From: Daphnia carinata
Taxonomy: Eukaryota > Arthropoda > Branchiopoda > Diplostraca > Daphniidae
Assembly: GCF_022539665.2 (NCBI RefSeq)
Contig: NC_081336.1
Location: forward strand, 7,174,278 to 7,238,277
Length of the DNA: 64,000 nt
Direction: 5' to 3'
A model generated the notes under the pieces. The model did not search any database. It saw nothing but the letters and a program-made list of their open reading frames with translations, and was not told the DNA's origin. Within the stretch, counting starts at the first letter, position 1; each line of letters opens with the position of its first letter. Position numbers and translations under genes: made by a program. Below, one piece after another: positions 21,099-35,200 of this stretch.

Positions 21099-24000
21099 AT
21101 GTACTCGGGAAAAGCGATCGTTTTGAGAAACTTGCGACAAATCCCGCCTAATACCGCCAAAGTTATTCGCTTGCAAAAGCAGTTTATCGAAGCTGTTCAG
21201 CGATATCAGGTTAGTTTGTCTTCGTTTTGTTTTTATTTCCATTACTTTCGGCCAGACTCTCCTCAAGTGTGTGTGTGTGTATATTGGGTGGCCGTGTGTT
21301 GCTGTGTATGTGTCCTGCCGTCCGACGTATTTTCTTTTTTCCCTTTCCCCTCCTCTCTCTGCGTACATCTGCTCTCTCCGTAGACGTTTAGCAGGAATTC
21401 AAGTATATTATTTTCATTTTTCCCCTATGTGCAGTAATTAAGAGATTTATCACGATAACTATTTCAATGTGAGCTCGTCGAAATGACAATAAACAGCACC
21501 CGCGCTGGGTCCTCCCATTCCAACTTCAAGACAAACATTTTGCCTGACTCATGGTTAGGGTTAGCCTTGAATTTTCGATTTATCATTGAAGGGATATCTA
21601 CGTGTGTTGCTACACTTGCAAAAGTGTTAATGCACTGTACTGAGGTGTGGGTTCTCAAATGTTCAGGCATGTTGTTCTACGGACACGTAGAATCCGAAAA
21701 CACCCTAAGGTGTGTTTGAGTGAGATTCTATAACTATTACAACATGGCCATTGACAACAAAGATAATGCAGAGATCAAAATTGTATTCCCCATGTCTAAC
21801 AAAGCAAGTCAGGCCGTCCTCGTAGTTTTGTATGAATACCAGTTAGTTGAGGTGAATGTGAAACAATACAACTGCGAAAGATTGTTTTCGTCATCGCTGC
21901 TCCCCCCTCGACCTAAAACCCACGCTATCAAGCCTTGCTTTTTCTTCAACTTTGGTTCGTTAAAAAGCGAACGCACCCGAAAAATTAGCTGTATTCGTCT
22001 ATCGCATTTTATGTTTCACAATATTCGAGAATTTTTCTTTCATTTTTGACCTGTTACTGTACGAAATTTAGCGAGAAAAGCCATCAATTAGACGATTTCC
22101 TCGAGTGTCAGATAAACTTTCGCTCAAGCTTTAGCGCTTTTCCGCCAGGTGGCCAGGGCTTCCGCTCTAAACCTATTATAAAAAAATCTAGATTTACTTC
22201 TATTCGAATTAAATAAAAAAAATTTGCAACTTTTATTTATTCTGTGCAGGAATTAAATGAAAGACCGGATAAAGATGAAGCGATTCTTCAAAAATTACTG
22301 GAAGAAATAGCTTTTCTAGACAAGTCACAGCGTGAAGAGCTCAATCTCGTGAGAGAAGCCGAGTCGCACCACGTCCCTCAAGAAATTCAGAATGATTTAT
22401 TGTGTTCTGATAAATTGAGCGATCGTGAATTATCTGCTCAAACCCAGGAATGTAGCGAAACTGAAGACGAATTCCCTCCATCCACTCAGGAATTAGAAGG
22501 GGTTGGTGAAGACATTTCACCAAGCTCTAACTCTTCGAAAATTGAAAATTTCAAAGAGCCAAACACACTGGCCGTTCTTGAGGAAATTGAGGAAGAGCAA
22601 GATAAGTTAAATGATGAACAACCAATGGATTGGGAAGATTTAACTAGAGAGCAATGGTCAGAGTCTGACAGGCTACTTCAAAAAGTAGAAAGAGTAGGTG
22701 CAAAAGTGCTTCAACGGGATTTTATGTCTACTGTTGGTGAGTCTACTGTACTTTTAATATTTTAGATTTGCAGAAATTGATTTATTCCCTATATTATTTA
22801 GAATTGGTTCATGTTAGCCAATACAAGAAAGCCGAAGAAGCCTTGATCCAGAGAAAAGCAAAGGCAGTTCAGGGTAAAAAGGTGATCACAACTGGTCCTT
22901 GGCAAATTATCGATATACCAACAAAGGTATGCAAGTGTTCACATTATCACATCTCAATCTTATAGGGGAAAAAGTATTTGTGGTCTAACTTTTTGTTAAT
23001 TTAAAAAAAAAAACCAACAGGTATCTAACAGAAGATGCAACTACTTAACTGGCCTCCATGTTACTATTAGACAAAAAGATCCTAAACGGTCGGCTATGAC
23101 GTCGTATTCAATGGAATCCAGCGGGGTTAAAACTCGCCATCATGATTCGCGTGGATCTTCTCGTGCTTCGTCGAGAGCATCCTCTCCCGTTTTTTCGCAA
23201 ACGGAAAGCTACAACGGCAAAGATAACTACAATTCCGGCTCAAATACGAAGCATTTAAGAAGTACGAAAACGCGTGCCAAATCTAAGAAAGCATCACCCA
23301 CCGTACCTAGCAAGACTAACAACAATAATTATAATCAACAAAACAAATCGAGCCCGTCAAGTAAAACTACAACTTTCAACTCGAACCCGTCGAACAAACC
23401 AGAGCCTGTAGATTCAAATGGCAAAAATGGCAGTCGAGCACTAGAACCCTGCGTTACCTACACGGTAGTAGACGGTGTGCCTCATTTCAAAGTATTCTTT
23501 CCTTCGTCCAAAGACTCCATCACTAGCCCAGCAGCTGGAGGTTTCCCCAAGACGCCAATTAACGGGTCGCCGTCCTTTTCTTCGACTCGAGCTTCCATCG
23601 TGGAGAGTGATATTGAAATTATGCAGACTAATACTTGTCTGGAGAACGGGAGCAGCGCTCATATTACGCTGGAGCGAAAAATTAAACCTTCGTCAAAACC
23701 TATCAAAAGACCTCGTCTATCTCATCAAGGTTTTAGTCCGTCTACGACTCCCATTAAAGCAGGACCGTCTAACTTGGAAACTGTACCCAATTCAACAGCC
23801 ATAAAGGCGGAAGATTCTGGCAACAAAGAAGAATTGGGACGTTGCATTGAGAAATGTGGCAGCTGGATGGGAGCTCCTCATTTTAAATTCTACCGGACGT
23901 TTCCGTCTGTCAACGCAACTGTCGCATCGTCGAATTGGTCAGGATCTGCCAATTCGACGGTGACGACAGCAGTACCTCCAAAGCCGGTTGTCATTGCGCC

Positions 24001-24643
24001 TGCACCCAAGCTCTCGTCTCCTATAACGACTCCCAAGCTGGTCATCGCATCCAGCAACGCCACTTCCTCAACCACTACAACGGTGTTGCCTGCTATGCCG
24101 AAGTTAACGATGGGAAACCAAGGATTGAAAAGCTTCGTTTCACCGTCAGGGGCTCCGTTGAATGCACAAAGTGGTAAATTTGTGCCTATTGCTCCTAAAG
24201 TTGCGAGCCTGGCCGGCGGAGTATCCAACTATGTCATCGTTCCGTTCGCCGACAAGAATAACGGCAATCAGTCAACTGCCATTAAGAGACCCATATCGCT
24301 TTTGAAGACTTGTCCACCTCTGTCCAGCTCGCAGAATCCTTCCACGGCTGGCACCTTTCTCACTGTCAAGAACTTGAAGGAATGTTTCCAGAATAATAAG
24401 CAGTATAAAGACATGAAAGTTGTCGTTCAGAAAGTTCCTGTCACTGTGCAAGCGCCAACAACGGGTACAGCATCTGGCGGAAACCAGTCACCTGGGCAGA
24501 GAGTTCCTTTGGCCTCCGATAAGGACGATCTGAAGAAGAAGGTGGTCAAACTCTTTCCATCCACAGATAAGGAGAAGGCCAACGGTGATGATTCTCATCA
24601 CCTGACGTCGCCAACTGTTATCGTGGCTGATATGTCAATGTAG
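21099..24643 (+). CDS. Uncharacterised Ser/Thr-rich protein, possibly nuclear
   Basis: Exons: 21099-21209, 22250-22736, 22802-22926, 23021-24643; 781 residues, all joins in phase. I do not recognise the family. Residues 1-70 look helical (MYSGKAIVLRNLRQIPPNTA ... LNERPDKDEAILQKLLEEIA) and are followed by an acidic Glu/Ser stretch. A helical KKAEEALIQRKAKAVQGKK segment follows, and then a conserved-looking block (ITTGPWQIIDIP ... CNYLTGLHVTIRQKDPKRSA). The long last exon is low-complexity Ser/Asn/Pro/Thr with basic patches such as KPIKRPRLSH. A short motif occurs twice: DGVPHFKVFFPSS and MGAPHFKFYRTFPS, each preceded by a Cys. The composition suggests a nuclear or chromatin-linked scaffold, but this is inference only. 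The first intron is 1040 bp and the others are about 65-95 bp. Confidence 0.75.
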
Positions 24644-27110
24644 GATTAATTCAAATTGTAATTTTTGCCCCTAAAGATGGGAATTGCTCTTCCCCTCTCT
24701 TCGTTTAATCTTGTTTTTCCAATCGGCATTTTGTGCCCTTTCGTTTTTCTTTCTTTCTTTTTTCTTTCGAAGACTTCAAACTTGATTGCTCTTGTTATCT
24801 ACTATTTTTGAACTTCTTACACAGTAACCTAGTTGCCCTGATTTTTCTTCTACCCCTCGAAATTCAATAAGACGTTACGGAACCGTTTTTGATGATCAGT
24901 GAAGGTGAAATTCCACGTTCAAATGATATTGTGTATGAATGCTTGTCATGGATGTGTATATGATTTAGTGTATCACATATTGGTTGTATCAGCGAAAGAA
25001 ACAAAACTTGTTTTTCCTTTTCTTTCCTTTTTTTTACTTCCTCCTTTCCTTTCGCTCGCCTCTTTCATCTGTACGGTTATGAAGAAGAAATGAGGTGCCG
25101 AATTCCGAAGAGAAAAACACGAGGAGGACATGTAGTCAGCACGGACGATGAAAACAAATATGGCGCACCCCTGTCGTAGTGTATAGTTACAAATATACCT
25201 ATTGTCTTATGTGAATAGCCATATCTCTATGTTTGAAAAATAGCGTGACTTGAAAAACAATAATACATTCTCAAAACAAAAAATGTTTTCGTACAAATGA
25301 GATGGATTAATAATTGTGTATGGGCGAGAGGTTGACGCCCTAACTGCACACACAGAAATACCATAGGCCAGCGCCGATCAATATCATTTACCTTTACATG
25401 GCTATCGGGGCGTCTTTTACAGGCTCAAGCTGATTTCTACAATGGTGCTTATACCCCACGATAAATCCTTTCCATACCTGTGCGTGGGTGTCTGCTGTCT
25501 AGGTAGTATAAGGTAGTCTGGAATTTCAGGTGAGTGGGTTGAGGTGCGTCCTTGACCCGCCTTCAATCTTTTGCATTTTGTGGTTTTATTTTATTATTCC
25601 TTTTACCTGAAAGGAAATGTATATAAAGTTTCATGATCAACTTAGAGCCTTGATTCGCGCCATTTTTTCTTTTCAGAATGGGAACAGTATACCCAAAATA
25701 GGAACAAAAGGAATGATTGAATGCCTAAAGGTAACTGTAAACAGTTTTACAGATGCTAACCACCTGTCATTCCAGACAAACGTGGCTTACCAAATAATCC
25801 TTCATTTTGAATTGTTAATCAACTTGATTAATCTTTTTTTTAACTCAATAATTACGAAAAGATTCGTTTTTACGGCATGATTATAGAGAAAAGTAGGCAG
25901 TGTTCTTCTGGGCTTACCACGCACCACCGAATTGATTGACACTCAGCAGACGAGGGGGGGCCATTGATCAATAGGCAACTCTGCTGCAGCTGTGACTATG
26001 CTTATGCAAATCAAAGTGCAAGAGTGCTCTGCTTCAATGATTTGGATGTTTCAAATGTCACAAAAATGTCATGTTCTTTTTTTAGCTGTTTCGTGTGAAA
26101 ATAAACACAGTTTTGTACGTTATCGTGACGGTTTAGTATATCTTTTAAGAGTCCCACTGTAACCGGAAACCGGCAACAGAGGGTATTCGGGACAGGATAT
26201 GAGAGAAGAAGCTTGGAGATGAGAGAGAGAAAAAAAATAACCGTCAAAAAGCACGAGCAGAGGAAGGGGGGGGGGGGTGAAAAGGAGAGAGCGGGAAAAA
26301 GCGCCAGGTAAACCGTCCAAAGAAAAGGATCGACGTTAAAGATAAGCGTTGTCGGCCGCCTGTTGGAAAAAAACGAACATTCGAATAAAATTTTGTTTTT
26401 AATATACTATTAGGAAAATGTAGCTCTAACAAGTAAATAGTTCAATAGATTTTATCAATTCGAAGGAAAACTTCTATGTTGAAAATAATGTTTTAAAAAA
26501 TGGGAACATATGTGTGGGAATTTCTATGCGTTTTTTATTTTTTTAAAAGTACTTTGTAATGCTACATTTCAGCACAAAAGCCGTTAAAAATTATCGCAAT
26601 TTGTTTGCTTTTTCTCTGAAAGCCAAAGCGAATGTTTGGCGCTAGTTGACGTCGGTTGCGACAATCAGGGGCGTCAGGTGGCTGGGCGCGCTTTATTTAG
26701 CCTATTGCATACGTGGTGACAAGCTTGAAAGAAAAATGATTTAAAATGTTAATATTCAAATAAACAATTCAGTCAATTATTAAAGAAAGGAAAAATCGAC
26801 AATTCACGGTGGATTCAATTTGCATAACCTGGCATTAGCTCTATTTTTTTACGAGCTGGCAACAACGGTTTCGAGAAGTTCGAACGAAGCTCCTCCTTCC
26901 TCCTAACCGTCATAATTTCGAAAATCTGTACGTTCGTTACTGCACATTCAGTCTTGGTTAGATGAGTCGAGAGGAAGATTCATATGAATAGATCGAAAAG
27001 ATTTAACGGACTTCTAGCGAGTCCCGGTTTCTGTTAGCCCCCCCACGTTTTTCCTCACTTATTCTAGGGGCAATTTTAAATAGATTTTTTAAACTGCAAA
27101 CTACGACGTC
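24644..27110. other. 3' UTR and spacer upstream of cyclin A
   Basis: Contains the 3' UTR of the preceding gene, a G run at about 26266-26277 and the cyclin A upstream region. No gene is supported. Confidence 0.5.
26635..26884. promoter_or_regulatory. Candidate cell-cycle promoter elements upstream of CycA
   Basis: TTTGGCGC at 26635-26642 fits the E2F consensus. TGACGTC just downstream (about 26646-26652) is CRE-like. CAACGG at 26863-26868 fits a Myb site and TTCGAA at 26879-26884 a CHR element. All lie 220-480 bp upstream of the cyclin A start. Short motifs occur by chance, so this is suggestive only. Confidence 0.35.
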
Positions 27111-28850
27111 ATGGCTTCCCACCTCGACCAGGAAAATCAACTTCCTCCGACACAAGCTGCTTCTACACGCTTTGGTTTGCGAAAAGACGGTCAACCAAAA
27201 TTGGGCCTTTCGATCGTCAATTCTAATGCAGCCAACACCAAAAAGGCATCTCAGTTGCAGGGCAAAAAGGTAAGGATGCATAGCTCACATGAGCTTAGTT
27301 TTTTAATAGTTGTTAGTTTGCTGACTGTTTTTTTGTTTGATTGTGCTTAGGCACCAGCATTTACTGTGTTTGATGAGAATGCAACTGACCACACTGATAA
27401 AGCCAATAAGGGACAGAATTGTTGGAACCCAATTCCTTCTGTTAATCTGAAGCAGCAACCTTTTGCTGAAACAAAGCAAGGGTTCTCGGTATACTGTGAT
27501 GGAGCATCGTCCAAGCCTACTAGGCATGCCCTGGCTCCAATTTCACAAAGCCTAGAAGATTCAGCCTGCAGCTTCGTTTCTATGAATACAAGCTTACATC
27601 AGCTAGACTATGTTCTGCAACACAAGGAGGAATCATCTAAAGAGGCATTCAAAATCCAAGTAAGTGTCTTGATTAGCCATGTGTTAGGCTGTCGATCTAA
27701 AGATTTTGATTGTAGGATCACTTGAGTCCTATGGTGATCGATGAATTGGCTATTGAAGACAACAAACCCTGTGCCACATTGACTGAGTTGAATCGTCATC
27801 TTGAATCTGCCTTGCCTGAAGTTTACCTGAAGGATATTTACACATATCTGAGGAACTGTGAGGTAGGCTTTGTTTTCAAGAGGTTTTCAATAGTTTCTTT
27901 GAACTCAAATGAATTTGTTTTTTATAGGAACGCCATCGGCCCAAGCCTCATTACATGAGGAAACAATCCGACATTACTCCTGGTATGCGCGCCATTTTGA
28001 TCGACTGGCTTGTTGAAGTAGCTGAGGAATACAAAATCCACAACGAGACTCTCTTCCTTGCCGTCTCCTTCATCGACCGGTTCCTGTCTCACATGTCAGT
28101 TTTGCGCGGCAAATTGCAGTTGGTTGGAACCGCCGCCATGTTTATTGCCTCGTAAGATTTTCTACGGCCTATACCATACAGTTGAAGCTTAATGAGTCAT
28201 TCTATTCCAGTAAATACGAAGAAATCTACCCGCCAGAGGTTGGTGAATTCGTCTACATCACCGATGATACATACACAAAGAAGCAAGTTTTGCGTATGGA
28301 GCATTTGATATTGAAAGTGTTAGCATTCGAACTAGCTGTGCCGACATCAAATTATTTCCTACAACGCTACATTCAATTGTCACGTTCCAGCGAGACTTGT
28401 CTCCACTTGGCATCGGTAATGTTTTTGTTTGTAGAAAGGGATTAAAGGTCATGTCTCATTTGTGGCCTTGCACTCAATAGTATTTGTGCGAACTGACGTT
28501 AATGGAGACGGAACCATACTTGCATCATCTGCCCTCGGTTGTAGCCGCTTCCTGCGTTGCTCTGGCAAGACTCGCTTGTGGCAACGAAGTCTGGCCTACA
28601 CACGTGCACGCTTCCACCGGTTACTCCCTGGAGCAGTTGGTATCTTGCATCAAGGATCTCCACACCTCTTGGTCTCAAGCCCCGACGAATCCTCAACAAG
28701 CTATTCGTGAAAAGTACAAGGCCGAAAAGTAAGTTTGAAATCTTCATTTATATGGATTAGGATCTGAAACATTAATTTTTTTTTAGGCGACACGTTGTTT
28801 CCCTCATTACCCCGCCACCCATCTCGACTTTGGAATTGGCACAGTTTTAA
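27111..28850 (+). CDS. CycA: Cyclin A
   Basis: Exons: 27111-27269, 27351-27659, 27716-27862, 27928-28151, 28211-28415, 28481-28728, 28787-28850; 451 residues, all in phase. The regulatory N-terminus carries RFGLRKDG, a possible RxxL destruction box. The N-terminal cyclin fold is unmistakable: [20 protein letters not shown] ... [20 protein letters not shown] ... [20 protein letters not shown]. The C-terminal cyclin fold follows ([11 protein letters not shown] ... [12 protein letters not shown]). MRAIL is the CDK2-docking hydrophobic patch. Cyclin A binds CDK1/CDK2 to drive S phase and mitotic entry and is destroyed by the APC/C. Its 3' end faces nompC with a gap of 426 bp. Confidence 0.96.
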
Positions 28851-29178
28851 CGAAAAACAATGACCTTCTCAGAATATTTATACGAAAATTTACATGTTCT
28901 TCCCCTATTCCCAAAAAAGGACGTTGTACATATCACCTCATCGGTATCTCGACCTTCGATCGTTCCCTTTTTCGCCATTCCGGTCAGTCCGGCTTTTAAG
29001 CATTTTTTTTTTATTTTTTTCGAAATATCGAGAAAAAATTTTTACCAAAAAAAAAACAATTGAAAGAGAATAAGAAACGTATCGTAGGTAGGACTACGAA
29101 TTTTCCTGATCCTGTGAAGCTATCACTGTCATAATTTTGAATTTTTGTACAAAAAAAATCCTAAAGTGTGCTGCTAGA

Positions 29179-29184
29179 ATTAAA
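29179..29184 (+). terminator. Possible polyadenylation signal of CycA
   Basis: ATTAAA, the common variant hexamer, about 330 nt after the CycA stop and before the end of the convergent nompC gene. Confidence 0.35.
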
Positions 29185-29276
29185 TACATGACATTGTCAA
29201 AACAATTGTATTTGTCCAGACTTCAATGTCCCATCACTTACCAAATATATTAATTTAAACTAAGTAATATTTGTAT

Positions 29277-32200
29277 CTAGTTGGCTTGTGTCAGATTGTT
29301 ACTAATGTACTGCTTAACAACTATGCGCCAATCAGTAACATGTTCCAAACTGTTACGATCACCGACGATAGACATTTGTGAACTAAGCGGAGCAGGACGA
29401 ACAACCCCCAACGCATTGGACTCTGCAACAAAAAAGAATTCAGGTATGTTATTATGGAATTTTGCTTGAGATTTAGTAGTAACACAGTTTCTGTTGTAGT
29501 AGGAATGAATACCTCGATGGCCAACTTTAGTTTTGTGCTGAAACTTTCTCATCCATCCTTTGTTATTGCCTGCCGACGGTGGACATTGTCTAACCAGTCG
29601 TGCATGATCATCCGCATTCTCATGGACGACTGGGGATTGTTAAGAAACAAGCATCAGGATATTAGTCGCCTTTGGAATTCGTGCGGTGAGCATACAGCCA
29701 TGCTTCACACAAAAGATAGTTGTGTGATACCTTGTTTTCTCGATAGTTGCCATAGGTAACTTATCCACGAAGTGAAAAGATTGAGGGGAGACGGAGTTGC
29801 TGCAGTACGATGCATAGCTCGAACCAATTTAGCCAGTCCGAATTTCCATTCTACGTCTGATTGAGCCTTTTTAATTAAAAATTTTTTCAGCTATGAAAAG
29901 TTTTAGTTAATGATCGGTTGTACCTGAATCCTTTGGTAAGTATCGCTCATCATGGCAATGAGCATGTTGATCAGTACGACCGTTGTCACCAGCATGTAGA
30001 ATCCAAATACGGTTTTGTAGAAAAATAGAGTCCATTCGGGCTGGGCAGTCTCCATCCGCAAGTCGGCCGGTTGCGTTAAGCCGAACAGGGCGAAGAAGAG
30101 CAATTGGAATGTGTCCAACGGTGTCACCACAACTACGGGGGAAAAACGCCGTTTATTGTAAATCAGTTTGGATATGCTAATATTTTTAATATTTACCTCC
30201 TGAATCCAAACCACCTGTTATGGTTTTGGCCGTAATGGGCGTGATGTCTCGTGCCCAAAATGGTTGGTTGAGTGCGGCCACATGCTACAGTTATTTAAAA
30301 ATTCATTGCAATAAAACCCTGTGAATATCTGCCAAATGTTGAAATAAAAACTACCATTGTGAATCCAAACATGAAGATGGCCAAAATGATGAGGAAACGA
30401 CAAGCATCAACCATCAGGTTACCTAATCAAATTTCCACAAAATTTAAGCTAATAATTTTTACTAGAATTTTAACCAGGAACGAACCGATAATGATAGCCC
30501 ATGGGCCGAACAGGTAGTGAAATGAGAGGAAATCGAGCAAGAGCATACAGCAAAGGAGGACAGCCACGGCTAGCAGTTGATTCCGGAAGAAAAGAGCAAC
30601 AGTCCAGTGCTCCGGTTTCAATAGAAATGCTACGGCGTGGATCAAAATAGCAATGGCGCTTATGAAGAGGACGGCGATCCTTAACCAACCCAATCCACCT
30701 CGATCTCGTGGTGTGGCAAGTTCTGCAAGTAGAACACCCGATAACCAAACGAGTAGGAGCCATTCGTACCAACTACAAAGAAAGTTCAATGAGAAAAGCA
30801 GCAGACAACAAAATGGCGATCACCCACGTGAAAATTCGTACCAAGGAAGTAAAGATGTTCGTAACACAGGACAAATTGGTAGAGTACTTGTCAAAATCAG
30901 GAGTGTCATCAAATAGATGTGAGAGGTCAAGTAAGCCATGAATCTGTTTGAAAAGAATTGTTATTCATTTGTAGTTATTCATTTAGTTTGTGGTTTTACC
31001 TAATCACGGGAATTTTATCGTATCGATGCCCAAGTGGAAGACACAAGCCAAGCCAAACTGGTGGCAAAACGACGCAGCACAAGAAGAGCAAAAGTAGTTT
31101 CCATGGTGCCCATTGCAGTCCTCCTAACCAAACTTCCTAATTTCAAAACACAAACATTGATTTGCTGGAAGAATTATACTTGTTTCTATTGAGCTCACTT
31201 GAAGATAACGCTGGACGGCTGGATGGGAAATTACTTCCTTTTGCTCTTGCTCAACTAGGATGTCCAACAATGGCATTTGCCTTCGATCACGGGCAGTCAA
31301 AAGACGGGCAGCGCCTTCCAATGATGAAGCCAAGGCCAACAATTCGGTGGCCATCGATTCACAATGTTTGGCCGCCTCCAACAAATCCTTCGACCTCTCT
31401 TTCTCCTACAATAATCAATGTGTAAGCAAGCAGCAAGCAAAAAACCTAGTAAAAATTTAATTGTATCAATGTTACCTTGACAGACAGAGTCGCTAGAATG
31501 TGAGATAATTTGGCGGCAACATCAACCGGTGCCGGCGATTCCAAAATGAATTCGCACAGTGGCAAATTGTTGTTATTTTTACCACACACCATCAAGTTAT
31601 AGACGAACTAAATTTTTGGGAAAATGTAAGATTATTTATAAACATTTCTCTGATTGAATTAGATTTACTTTGCGATCTTCCATTAATCCGTAGGCATCGT
31701 GTTCTCGTTTCAGAAGTAAAGTCAAAACAGAAGTGTGACCTTCTGAAGCTGCATACCATAAGGGAATGCGTCCATTATCATTGCAACTACGAGGAGTGGC
31801 TCCGCTATCCAGCAATAGTTGAACCATAGCTAAATGTCCAGCACGTGAAGCTAGATGAAGAGCTGTCCATCCAGCCTAAAAAAGAAAAATTTCATAGGCA
31901 TTCGTCACAGTTGCCCTACCGAAGTTGTTACCTTGTCTACAGCATTAACATCAGCTCCTTGACCGAGAAGAAGCTCAACTATCCTACCATGGCCGTGAGC
32001 CGCGGCTACGTGAAGCGGCGACCGACCATGTCCGTCTGGAGTGGTCAGCAGTCCAGTTGAACGACTAAGTAAGAGACCGGCCACAGCTCCGTGACCACCT
32101 CGACACGCCAAGTGTAAAGCCGTGAAACCCTATTTACAACAGATTTTATTACTGCGTCGTGATTTCTCAAGTCCAGAAAAAGTGGAGAATTTATTGTACG

Positions 32201-35200
32201 TTTTGAGCTGATGGCTGGTCCACCGTAACACCAGCAGAGTTGAGAAGGAGACGGACAACATTCTCATCACCAGAATACGAAGCCAAATGTAATGGAGTCA
32301 GACCGGCCTCTCCGTCGAGTTCACGCAGAACTCCCGAACCGGATAAACTCGTCGGTGCTTCTGATCGTACACCTGCTGGAACGTAAGTCAACATTTCTCT
32401 GACAATTTCTGTAAAGAAAAAACGAAGACGTGATGTGGCATCCAAACTGTTATCCTGTGAAGTTGAAATTCTCACCAGATTGGCCGTAACATGCAGCGAC
32501 GTGTAAAGAATTCAATCCTGTCCGTCGACTAGCGTAGCTGAGCGTGTCGGGACTTGCGTCACGTAACACATCAATGACTACATTATGCCCGTTCTTGGCC
32601 GCCAATTGAATTGCTGTAAAACCAGCCTATGGTACGAAAAAACATATTAGCAAAAATTCAATGTTGAATATCATCATCACATACTTTATTCTCATCCTGT
32701 GGCAATGCTCCAGCTTCAAGAAGTATCTTAACAACATCTGCGTGCCCACCTTCAGCTGCTAGATGTAATGGAGTCGATTCACTTGTTCTATTGCGAGAAG
32801 CCGTCACGATGGATAGATCAAATTTCATTAATTGTTGGAGCACGTCCACTGAGCCTTGCATTGCTGCAATATGGGCACAGGTATTGCCATCCTGGATAAA
32901 ACAATCTCTTGAAATGAATTCCTTTTTTCAAGAGGTTTCAATCCATTTACCTTATTGGCAGCTAATACCAAGGCTGGCTGATGTTTTAAGAATAATCTTA
33001 CCACCTCGGAATGGTTTTGCTGGGCAGCCAAATGGATTGCTTTACGGCCCAACTCATCAGCTGCGCTGGTTTCAGCTCCCAGTTCCAGTAAGAGGCTACA
33101 CACGTCCAATTGTCCAGCTCCAGCAGCCAATTGAAGCGCCGTTTCCTTCCGCTAAAGAAAAGAGGATACATTTCTTAATCATTTTGATAAACAGAAGGAT
33201 ATGATCGTTTTACCAATGTCAACGCATCAATGGTCGCGTGATGAACAGTAACCAAAGAATGGACCAATTCGGTGTAGCCTTTAAGGGCAGCCAAGTGAAT
33301 GGGTGTTAAGCCGACACGTGATTTACTGTTAACGAATGCATTGTGAGCCAGAAGAGCATCGCAAACAGCTCCGTGACCCCATTCGGATGCCAAATGTAAA
33401 GCTGACATTCCATCGTTGTCAAACACGTCAACCCGAGCCTAATACAAAAGGTAATAACATTTTAATTTACCATGTTAACTATGTAATCTATTCTCTTTTA
33501 CCTGATTTTGTAACAAAAGGAAAACACATTGAAGATGGCCGTTCTTTGCTGCCAGTTGTAAAGGTGATCGTCCCAGTATGTTTTGTTTGTTAACCACACG
33601 CTGTAAATCCGTTGGTCGAATACTGGCCAGTAAAACTACAAGAACAGGCACGTTTCCCTGAGAGGCGCAGTAGTGCAGTGGGTTTTCTTTGTTCTATTTA
33701 AATATCAAATAATTTTAAAAATTATTGTTTCAAACCAATTTAATGCGGTTTTAAACCTGAAAGGTATCAAGGCTAACATCCCCTCCAGCCTGGAGCAAAG
33801 ACTGGGCAATATCACGGTCAGGATATTTTCCTTTGGTATTTGAGGTTCGAGGCTGACTGCTAGCCGCGTGTAAACAAGTTTCGCCTAAAGTGTTGGGAGT
33901 ATTGACATAAGTGGCAGCCGATCCCGATCCGGCTTGAACGTGCTCTAATAATAACTGGACGACGGAAAGAGTGCCTGGATGCGATGTACCACAAGCTACT
34001 TGCAGAGGCGTTTCACCGTTATCGTTCACTAGCAAAGGATCTGCTCCGTCGGCAAGAAGGAGACGAACTACTCCAAAATGTCCTTCACTTGCTGCTACGT
34101 GAAGTGGCCGCACTCCATCCGCTCGGTTGATGTTGGCATTGCAACCTGATTTGAGTAGCATCTGAACACACTTTTCACCTCCTTCCGTCACTCTGGCTGC
34201 TATGTGTAAAGGAGTTTCCTGCAACGGTCCAGCTATTCAAACAATAACATTATAATTGATTTCAATAGGATTTAAAGATAATTTCGGTTTACCTCGAATA
34301 TGAACTTGAGCTCCGTATCCCAATAGGGTTTCGACAACATTAGCTTTGCCGGCCTGGACGGCAACGTGAAGAGCTGTATAATTATCCTGTTAAAAATCAA
34401 TGGGATTCTTTTGGTGTCTTAAATATTTCTTTATCAGTTTTTTTTTGTGTGTGACTAATTTTACATTTGTAGTAGCGTCCACTTGTTCTCCTTTCAACAA
34501 AAGAGTTTGAATGACTCCGACGTGGCCCTTCCGTGCAGCGATGTGAATACTCCGTGCTCCACTCTTTAAACCGATCGTTAATTATTGATTTAATTCAACT
34601 CCTTTCAACTAGCTTTGTTAAAAAAGCATGCGGAACACACCTTGTTAGGCATGTGAAGTGGAACTCCCTTTTTCAGCAGCATTAGAGCTGTGTCCGGATG
34701 TCCATGGAATGAAGCTACGTGCAGTAAAGTGCTGCCATCTTTAGTTCGATCCAGACAGGATGCCCGGAATTTTTCCGTCAGGATCTCTACCACAGCTGTT
34801 TTGCCCCTTTCAGCCGCAATGAGCACGGGTGTCCGATCTGTTTCGGATTTACACCTGAGAGATTTTCTTTACAGGTAAATACGAATTTTGAAGTTATTAC
34901 CTTCATTATCGGAAATGTTGGGATTGGCATGAAGCATGTGAAGATATTTGACAATATTTTCATCGCCATCTGCTGCCGCAATATGTAAAGCAGTTTGCCC
35001 GTCCGCCTTAGTAATTATTAATTAATTCTATCATCAAATTATTGTTTAAAATTATTAGGATATACGTTAACAGCATCGACGGGGCTGCCTTGATCGTTCA
35101 AAATCCGAAGAAGTTCAATATCGCGGCGTCTCGTGGCTGCGTGAAAGGCATTTTCCATTTTCGGCCCAAAGGTAGCCTTCACCTGGAGGTCGCCATTCAT

